Shown in pieces: positions 26,401 to 37,000 of a stretch of 64,000 nucleotides of DNA. Source of the DNA: Kryptolebias marmoratus. Its lineage: Eukaryota; Chordata; Actinopteri; Cyprinodontiformes; Rivulidae. Position numbers and translations under genes: made by a program. Below the pieces are notes generated by a model. It saw nothing but the letters and a program-made list of their open reading frames with translations, was not told the DNA's origin and ran no database searches. Location: the NCBI RefSeq assembly GCF_001649575.2, contig NC_051434.1:16352558-16416557 (forward strand), written 5' to 3'. Each line of letters begins with the position of its first letter. The stretch's first letter is position 1.

Positions 26401-29400
26401 CGACACAGGTGTGCGGTTACCACGGTGACCTTAATGAGCCACTAGCAGCAGCTTTAATATTTATTTTGATGCAGGTTCTCTTTATCCAGTTCATACATTT
26501 TGTCAGCTTAGATTATTCCAAAAGTAAGTCCCAAATTCCTGTTTTATAACAGAAAGTTGTTCTGTGTTGGAGTTTCAGGCAGTAGCTGCATTTAACATCC
26601 TCCAAATGTTGAAGATGTCTGGTGTTTTTTTATGTTTCTGCCAATTTTATCTTATATTTTATTTCCGTCCAGTTGTACTCTTAAATATCTTTGTTGCATA
26701 GTTTTTTTTGGAGGAGTGGCATTCACTTTAATTTAGACAGTTATATAAGAGAGGTAATGCACAGTCGTGTCTGTGAGGAAACTATAAAGCTACTGCGAGG
26801 GGAGAGTTATATTGGATTAAAGGTAAAAGCGTCTGTGTCAAAACAAAAGCACACCTCTCAGAAATAAAATCAGTAGAAGTAGCTCGGCTCCAGGCCGGTC
26901 AGTTTTCCTGCTTCCGCTGTTGTTGCATTGCTTTAAGCTTTTTTTTTTTCTGTCTCTAATATTCCCAAATGTCCAACTTTTATTCCAGCGCTGGTTTATG
27001 TTGACAGCGAGAACGTCAGCATGCTACACTGTGACATGGTCGAAAACTTCCCTAGCAGCAGATTAACCTGCTAACCTGTGACTCAATGCAGCCCGTTTGA
27101 GCTGCTGTGACGTACCGCGGGGAATAATGTGTCAGGATCCGTCCTCGCCGCACACCTGCAGCTCACACCCTTGACTGCCACACACACACACGTAGCCCCT
27201 TGTACGTCCAAATGCTGCAGGGCTCAGGCTCAGGTGGAGTGTCACAGCAAAATGGACAAACGTGTCCGTCAGGGACGCAAAGTTTCCAGTCTGGTCGTAA
27301 GTCCCGGAGCCAAATTGTGGTTTAAAATATGCAGAAGGTCTCTAAGCAGAAAGTTGGCCTCCGTGTCCCACCAGCCGCATGCTCGTCAGTAAGCCCGCCT
27401 CCTAATCCTGTTAGCCCCGAGTGGCTTAAGGCCACGCCAGGCCCTAAACCACAATGCCCGTCTTTCTGAGCAGCAGCCTACCCGCTGCACGCACCATATG
27501 GTCTTCACTACGTGTGTGTGTGTGTGTTACCTCTGTTTTACACATGCAGTAATTTGTCCGTGTTTTGCACAGGCATGCGCTTTTAATTGTGTTTAGCCTC
27601 CCCCAAAGCCTCGCTTAGAACAGGCCCCAATGAAACCCTTTTTATTTTTTTCCCCCCTCAAATGAGTTTTTTGCCCCTTTTTTTATTTTCTGTTTTCTGT
27701 TTTTTGACGTAACCGCACTTTTGTCACCCAAGAAGTGTCTAATCGTGTGGCGGATTAATAACATCGAAACAACTTAATAAGAAAAAAATCTCCAAATCCC
27801 TAAATTAAAATGTTAAATCAAAAAATACAATGTTAAAGGATTGTAATTGTGTCCTGTTAGACTTACTGATTATGACCCTGTTTTTTTGCAGTCTCTGTCT
27901 TGTTTTTTTCCTCGGGCGCCTTCATTATGTTTTAAACACGAGGTTAACCGGCCTTCACCTAAAACAACCTTTTTGTTTTCTTTCCACGCCAGCTTCCAAC
28001 GCAGCACACTAAACCCGCGTTGCCTCTTTTCTGTTTGTGACATGGCGTTTTGATTGCTCAGAGAAAGTTGGTCTCCTCGTCACAGATTTGGTTCCGATTC
28101 TAATTTCGACGCTGACCGTTGAATGTTGGCTGTTTGGATGCTTGCGGCTGATCCCTTTGCCACGACTACGTTTTGAGTTCATTTTTATTTATTCAATTGC
28201 CCGATTTCGCCTGTGTTTTCTGCACCGAGGAGTCGTAGGGCTCTACGTAAAGACGCTGCGTTGACTTCGCGGCAGCGAACGGGACCAGCTCTGTTCGGTG
28301 ACGGACTGTATTTCTAAAAATGTAGTCCTTTGGGGAAAAGGTCTACTTATTTTAGATGTGGCTTCTTATTTCGAGCCTTCAAGAGAACCACGTTTTCTCT
28401 ATTTTTGTTTTAAACGAAATTCTAAAGCTACTGTATGCACAATATGAGCCTGACGGTGCAGGTGGCACGAGTTGAATCAGGCTTAAAGAATTTTAAACCT
28501 TTTTATCTGAAAAGATTACGAAGGACAAAAAGAGAGGTCCTTCGGTCTGTTCTGTTGTTTGTTTGGATTTTTCGAAGCCATTTATTCCAATAACAGTCCT
28601 GCTGCTGACAAAAGCTCAAGGCATTCAGCATTGTGTGGTACAGTTCAATAAGATATCATGAAGAAGTATTTGGAGGATTGTGTTTTTGACAGCTGCCTGA
28701 TGAATAATATTAGGAAGGCCTTTGTGTTGTACATATCTAAACCATTGTCAGGCCTTGGACGTTGTCTCGAAACAAAAACTGAACCTTGACAAAGTTAATT
28801 ACAGCTTTTTTGTAAACATTTATTTTCCCGGAGTATCTACAACGTTTATATGGAAGTCTGCGCTTTATAGCCCCAAAACCTAAAATCCAGAGGTAATGTA
28901 AGGGCTTCTGTTTGTTTGCAAGGTATCTCATGAACCTGTGGCCAAATTTTAATGAAACTTTCAGGAACTAATCCTTGGACGTACATCTGCAACTCATTAA
29001 CGTTTGGAGTCAACACAACACGTCAACATGGCTAATCGGCCATATCAAACGTAAACATGGCTTTAGTTCAGCCATTTTTACAGATATTGAGCTAAAGTTT
29101 GATGCGCTAGTAGCTGACAGGCGTTCCAACACATACCCCAAGAGCTAACAAATTGTGCATGAATTGATTTGACCAAAACGGCTGAAACATAAGTTTCTCA
29201 AGGCTCTGGCCTGAAAGGTGGCATGTGATGTGCACTCCTTCCAGAAATTCCAGGTCTTTAATTTGACGTCGCACGATCAGAATGTAAACATAACACCAAG
29301 GCTGACTGAGGCAGGTATATCCCATTTAAAGGTTTGCATCATCACATGCTTTTTTTTTTTTACGGTTTTAACAACAGGACGCTCGCGTTCTTGCGTCCAG

Positions 29401-32400
29401 CCCACCTTTCGGCTCGGCGTACCACCCCGTCTGGCTGTGACTGCTGACCTCCTTTTCCCGTTCGCTCTGAGCCTCACGCCCACTCCCGCACAGAGGAGCG
29501 CGCTAATCTCTCGAAGCATTACTGGGAACTTGCCCCCCCCCCCCCCCCAACCACACAGCAAGCTCGAGCGACAGGGGTCGCCGGGGTTCAGCCGCGCCAA
29601 CCCGAGCGTGCGGAACCCGCGGCGGGTGGAAGCGTAAGACGAAGCGGCTGTGACAGACACAGCTTCAGCTAGGCAAACACGGAGAAGTGGGTTAGAGACG
29701 CCGGACAACGACCTGAGTGTTGATTTTTGATGTTGGTACGCCGAAATAGGCCGAATCCCAGGCCTGTGAGGTGCAGGCTGAACCCAGATTTACAGCAGAA
29801 TAAGTGAGCCTGAGAGATGGCGGGCTGCCGTTTAGAGCTGTGATACTTTTTAGCAGGATAAGTGGTTCTCGACTGACTCAACTTTGGTTGCCGTGGGGAT
29901 TCGAAAACACCAGCTCAGTCAGCTGAAGTTTTAAGTGCATCTGTACGTCGATAGCACAGGTGTGTTTCAGAGGAGAGCGTTTGAATCACTGGATTTAATC
30001 ACCCTTAATGAAGGCGGCAATCGAAGGCGATATTAATTTCGTTAAGTGCTGCGTTCAATGCCACGAGCGACAAACCGCCTCGGAACGTTCGCTGAAACTC
30101 GGCACGGACGCGAGCACGCGCATGCTCGACTTGTAACCACAACACGCAGGTGTGGATCGACGGGGGCCCCCACGAGTGTTAAGTAACAGCGGTGTAGCCA
30201 TCTTTTATTCAGAAGAGTGAGTGAATGAGTGGATGGAGGGAGGCAGGTAGCGGGGTCGGCACATGGACGGCCTGGTGGAAGCGGTTCGAAGGTAATCTGA
30301 CTCAGCTGGGGCGACAGGTGTGAGGCAAGTTTACACCCTCGTCTTCTGGCAAGTGTGAAGCTGTCATGACCGCACACGCACACACACACACACACAGAAT
30401 AAAGCCAAGCGAGAGGTGTTTTCACAAAGGAGCGCCGTGCGACCTCCTCTTTGAGGGGAGATGAGAGGACCGCAGGAGGAGGGGATGTCTGTAGTTTAAT
30501 AGAAAATACAGCGCAGAGCATGTTTCCAACACGTACATTGTGTGAAAACATCAAAACCTGAAAAAAAAAAAGAGAGAAGAAACTCTTTCCACAGATTGAG
30601 GTGAAGAAGTTGGTGTGTTGAGAAAACAGAGGTTTTCACTCTAGTAGAAAGCCCCTTAAGTACAAGGCTGAAATAACAGGGGTGCCACTAGAGAACGCAG
30701 CTTTAACATCCTTGTTTTATTTTCAGACACCACGTCGTGTTGCGCGTCACCTCTTTTCTGTCCCCCGGGGACGCAGGAAACCACCACAGGTCGTATGAGT
30801 CAGACGAAATGTCACTCAGTGTAAAACTAGCCGGATTATCAGGATTTCTCTGGAGTTGAGTTTTACTGCTATTGTTGTCGCCTTATTTGATTATCCACAA
30901 CTGCGTTTTGCATATTTGTTCAGGGTTCCCTCGCAGTCTTGTAAAGTAGTTTGCATTTTCAGACTCCGTTCCTTAATGTCTTCAGCCAGCTTGTTTTTGA
31001 GTCTCTGATGAAGAACACCTCAAAGCAGACAGATTCATACAGAACTCCATGTTTTATAAATGGTTGTGCCTCAGGTGATAAAGAGAATCCGCATTTATCC
31101 TCTATATGTTGGCAATGAAGGGACCTTGCATGGTCAGTGTACCGGACCATTTACCAGATGTTACGTAATAAGAATACAATATGTCCGTCACAAGGTAGCC
31201 CAGCCCTAAAACATGCTAAGTCTTTTCTGCTTCACAATAAATGGGATCAAAGTTTTACCAAATGTACTTTATTTTGCATTGACGACTTTAACGCTGGTAG
31301 CAAAATTTAAAGTTAGTTAAATAAACTGAAAGGTTTTACTCTCTGCAGACAACTCCATCACTCTACATTTACTGTAGGTTTACATACATTTTAATTCCAA
31401 ACGTAGCTTTAAAATCGACTGAAACGTTAGAAAAAAAAGTACGAGATTTCAAAATGGAAAATGCAGTTGTCCTCAAAATTATTCACACCCCTGTTCATTT
31501 TTGTGATATTCTTTGTTTTTGTGAAGAAATTAATGCTTTTTCCAAGTTTGTCTATGATTGCTTAATGAACAACAACTTAGAGAGTGACATCAAAACATAA
31601 TTCAAGAAACTTTTTCGTCTCATGAGTATATAATAAATCAATTTACAAAAAAAGCCATGTTCAAAATTATTCATACCCTGGTCCAATGTCTTTCTTTTGT
31701 GTTTTTTGTGACTGCTTGGAGACGATTCTTGTATGTGTCCATTAATTTCCATTAATTAATAAAAATGAACAGGGGTATGAATAATTTTGAGGACAACTGT
31801 ATGTAAGAAACCTGGTCCGTAGAAGGCAAAGTCTTGGCTTGAAAATCCACTTTCTCGACGTCTGATCCGGGAAATCGTTGACCTTTGCCCCAGAGGGTCG
31901 GGTCATTACACCAAAGGGTTCTCGGTTGACACGCTCCTTGATATGTTTAAGCACGCTGCTGCTCATTTTAGCTTGCTTGACATTATGAGAGACAATTTCA
32001 ATAAAAACTGACTTTTTATCCGTTAAGTTTGCAACGTGTACTCGGCAGTGGGTCGCATCTTGTTTACATTTTGAAGAATTTCAGAGCAGCGCCTTTTGAA
32101 GGGCTGTTCTCGACGCGTATGAATAAAAGCTCAATATTCAGAGTGAACCAGTCGGCCGAGTTAAAACACTTGAATACAAAATGCAAATTATGACCAAATT
32201 GGATGAGTTAGAAAGCGGTGCAGCGTCAGATGATTCAGCAGCTCAAAAAATGTCCTTTTTCTTTCTTATTCAGTCTTTAGATTTAAAACACTAACATGCT
32301 CAGTATGTCGGTCATCAGACACAGGACACTTTAATGTTCTCAGCTTTATTTGTCACACCTTCAGTGGTGATGGAGAGAGCCACTGTTCACATGATCTCAC

Positions 32401-33803
32401 GGTAAAACAAAAAAAAAATAACACCAGTGGAATTAGAATCAAAGTCATATACCCAGAAACTATTTTTATCACCATGTCCAGCATTCTGTGATGATGTAAA
32501 GCAGTGGTTTCCAATCCTGGCCCTCGAGGGCCACCATCCTGCAGGTTTTCCTTGTTCCTCTGCTCCAACACACCTGATCTGAATCAATGAGTGATTAACA
32601 GGCTTCTGCAGAACATGAAGAGGTGATTTAACCATGAATCAGGTGTGTTGGAGCAGGGAAACAAGGAAAACATACAGGATAGAGGCCCTTAAGGACCAGG
32701 ATTGGAGACCCCTTATGTAAAGCATGGGTTAAGCAGAAAATACAGCCGCTTTTAGTTCATTGAAGATTCGCTTTTGTTGTTTAAAAGACTCTTATAGGCT
32801 TTTCAGTCCAGCGTCTCACTGCGTCGCGACTGTTAGAGACCAGATGGCGAACGGCATTCATGAGGGAGTCCCCAAAACGTCTCGAAACGTTCACGGGGGG
32901 GGTTCTCGATTTCTCTGTGCTTGAATTTCCCCAAGCGACAAGTTTCCCATTAAAGCAGTCAGTCGTGGAATCTTTTCGGTTTAGTTTCCGACACCTCCAC
33001 ATGAGCTCTCCCATGACTAAAACCATCCAAGGCTACAAGTTTGTGCACAAGAAAACAGGCCGTGATTTTCAGAAGTCGGCTGCACGGCTTGCTGCTCGCA
33101 AACTGCGAATTAAAATTTGCCTTTTTTTTTTACTCACAGGTTTGAGTCACCAGCTAGCCTCCAACAATCATAGCTCAGTGAGATACCGCCTTTACAGTCT
33201 TCAGTAAACTTAGTTTTATTGAACAAATGCTGCTTAGCAGGTGTCAAAATGTTTGTCCTAGTTTGAACGGCGCTGGCATTTAATAATGCGATATGTCTTG
33301 ATTTCTCCGAGCAGCTGTTCATAACCCAATTTAGGACTTAACTTCTGCCACGGGTGCAGATGCCTTAATGTGATTGCAGCACTCTGGGCTCGCGTTACTG
33401 GATTTTTAAAGCGCTACCACGAATTATTATATGCAGAAAGTGCTCATCAACAGATCTCGCTGATACACTCAGATGTCTGAGCAGCATTCGAGTGATTATA
33501 GACACTTAGGAAAAAGGAAAAAATTTGTAGATTTTTTTTTTTCAGTTCCCAAAAAATTCAAATCATAAAATGAGTCGGGTTTTAAGATGATCAGCTAAGC
33601 CCTGAATCAGAGGATAAGCTTTCGACGAAGTTCGGTCCCGAACAACGGGGGAAAGAACAAAAGGAGGAGAGGAAGGCAGAAAGTAGAAGAGGAACTTTAG
33701 GAAAGAGGAAGGAGCCTGTTGAGAGAATAGAGCCAGTGTTCCAGTGTGAGCACAGTTTGACCAGGGGACACTGAACTAAGGCCTACTGTAAAGTTTTTAC
33801 AGC

Positions 33804-33849
<46 letters not shown>

Positions 33850-34040
33850 CTTATCCTCAGTAAACACGAGGATGCTGCTACAGACGACCCCGGGGTTGGT
33901 TTGTTTGCAACAGGTGGACTACTGTTTCAACACACAATGCACACACTCGACACTGGCAAGCAGCTGCCCAGCGACAGATTATTCTCCTTGTTTTGGCAAA
34001 GTGATCTCTACTAAGTGCTTGAAAGGCAACACTTAGTTTG

Positions 34041-34074
<34 letters not shown>

Positions 34075-37000
34075 AGGATTCAGGCATACACATACTGAGG
34101 GGACTCTGATCTGTTGACAAGCACCATAATTGGGACAGCATTCTAATAGGGTCAAAAAGTAACTCTTTATGTTTATTATTGGGTTTTCGGCTGAAGATGT
34201 GCTTTACAGTTAATCTTAGACAAGTAATGAACAAAGATATAGCTAAATCTTGAAGTAACGGCTAGAAATCACTTTATTGTCCTCTGAAGTCCTATGTGTT
34301 TGTCTGCACGGGCACACAAACCGCCCTGTTCTTTGTCCCTTTTTGTTGTTTCTTATCAGCACTCCCTGAATACACAGTGGATTAGCAGAGTTAGATTTCA
34401 CCAGATCCTAAGAGAGAATGGACACGAGGGGGGGTTTCCCGTCCAGCATCTGGCAACTCACCACCCGGTGCCTGCCTTTAATTCGCCACTGTGCCCACTG
34501 GGACGTTGCTGATGTGCAAATGGCGGTTATTGGAGCACGAAGTATTGTTCAGAGAGATTGAAGTACAAAGTAAGGAAACAGTGGCAACAGGCTGGTGGAT
34601 TGAGCTCGTTTATTCGGCGGCACTAAAGGTGAGACTTGTGTCCCTGCCTCTGGTGCAGGTACGTACGCCAGGTGACACTCGTGGCACGACAGCCCCCCCC
34701 CGGTCGGTGTATCACAAAACACAAAAGAACTCGCATGCAGAACACACAAAGCAACCGGGCAAGTGAAATCTGGAGCTCCGATGAGCATAAACTGCTGTTT
34801 TAAAACCGGGGCAGAGTTGGAAGGATAAGCGGTAAACAGAGGAACTCGTGCCGGGAAGCTAAATGAGGCAGGTGCAGAGTGAAACATTGCCATTTCAAAT
34901 TGGTTTATTTTGGTTTTTACACTTTTTGTAAGCTATTTAAGTAAGCACAGCTGGCCTCGTCTTGAACAACAACAACTAAAAAAAAAAAAAAAAATGGCAT
35001 GACCTGTTTAAGTGGTTTCCTGCGTAACAAACCCATAATATGGAAATTTAGACCAGAGGCAGCTGAAATGTGGCCTGCGCCTAAGATTTTGTTTAGATGC
35101 AGTTTTGTGGCTCTGTGGAAACGTCGTTGTTTCTGAGCAGACTCTGACCAAGTTAATGTTCCCGGTTACACAGATGAGTTAGTCAGTGTTTCTCTGCAGT
35201 AATGTGGGCCCAGACATCAGTCAGCACGGCGTCTGCTGCCCTACGATCCACACTTCAGTCCGTGGGGAAAGGATTAAGCCATAATTGAGTTGGCAAACAG
35301 TACTTTAAAGGTTAATAGGATTCATTTGCATGAGAACCTGTTTAAAGGTGGGCTTGGCCAGCCTGGATGAAGATTGATCATATTTGAGCTCGCAAGACAA
35401 ATAAATACACCCCCCTCTCTCTCTCCGTTTTGTGTTCTTTCGGAAGCTCTGTCCTCCGAGGAGGCACGCGGCTAAAACGACACCTCCAAATAATGAGCTT
35501 ACGTGCAAGCTCAGCTCACATTTCTTTGTTTCAACAGAAAAAAATCTCCACTTGAAGGACTAAATGGACCTTCCTCTCCGCCTACGTCGCAAAAAGAACA
35601 GGGAAGCGTCCACTTTGTTTTGTGGGGGGACAGGGTGAACCAGCAGTGATAGTGCAGTAAAAAGGGTGCTATGATGCCAGTAACTGATCCTACAGTCAAC
35701 TGGAAATAGATGGTCCGATGTTAGTAGAGGAAATGGCCGTTGTCAACTTGTCACACCCAGCAAAAGCATCGAACTTTTGGCATTGTGAGATACCCTTAAT
35801 ATTCAAGCAGTGACCTGAGTGATGGGACAAAGGAATCAGCTGATGATCTAGCTTATTGTCGGCTTTAGGGTTGGTATAGCCCCTGCTGGCATTTAGAGCC
35901 TCCAGTTAACCTAAGATGGCTGTTTATAGACTGTGGGAGGAAACTGGAGTACCCGGAGAACATGCAAGCTCCACACCGAAAGGTCCCACCTGGAAGACGA
36001 ATCTGTGACCTTCTTCAGCTCTAGCCAACTTCGCCTTTGTATGGGGGAGCACACGCGGCTGCAGTGCACTTCTGAGCAAAAAATCTAGTGTATCATACCT
36101 CAAATTTTGATTAAAAGAATCATTATACAAAAAAATGTTCATTTCCTAATAATAAGACTTGAAATGTTTCCTTTTCCAACTTCATCCGTCCTCTATGAGA
36201 ACGAAGTTTCACGTCATTTGTGTGCTGGTTTAAAAAACATATAACTAAGTCCAGCATGTTAAAGAGTTGTAAATCCTAAGCACTTCTTCCACTTCTTAAT
36301 GGGGGGAAAAAGCTAAAGTAAAGATGGAATACGCGTCCAAACAGTTCAAAGCTGAAGTAGGTGCTGGTAAGTGTAACGCTCCCGGAAACCAGCTCTTGTC
36401 ACGGGTTTTCTTTAACAGCAACAGCCTGTTTTCTCCGCATCGACGTGTCTCGACTGAGCGCGGGGCGGTTGCTCTTCAGACGGACGGGTGCAAAGACGAG
36501 CGGGGCAGGGGCTGCTGCTGCTGCTTCTGCTGCTGCTTCAAGCCCAGGCCTGGCCCGGAGACTGCTGACTGGTGCAAAATAGAAACACGGGGGTGGAACC
36601 TTCAGAGAGCTGGAGAAGTGACTGAAAGCCGAGGCCGAGACTGATGGCGAGAGAGAGAGGGAGGGGGGAGAGACATTATCGAGCCAGTGTGAGTCAGCAG
36701 GTTGATGGAGCTTCGGGGTGCGGCTCGAGCACATCACTGGTTCTGTACGGTTTCCTGCCGGTTTGTGCCGGTCCACTCCAACCAGCTGGAGCCTGTTTGC
36801 TTCACTGGATGCAGACCCAGATGACGCAGGTCGCAGACGGCGCTCCGTGTCGGCCGTATAGATGAAACGGACTGCATTTATTCCGTGACATTTCAGGCGT
36901 AAAAGCAATTAGCACATTCTCTGTCCATGCTGTAATATTTCGCAGCCACTTGAATTGTATTTAAGGCTCATTCTAATAGAAGCAGTTTGTGGGAAATATC

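Noticed and set aside
29277..29708. 143-codon - strand ORF in a GC-rich block
   Set aside because: It contains a poly-G run translated as glycines and no known domain; it lies inside a TRIT1 intron next to a repeat.
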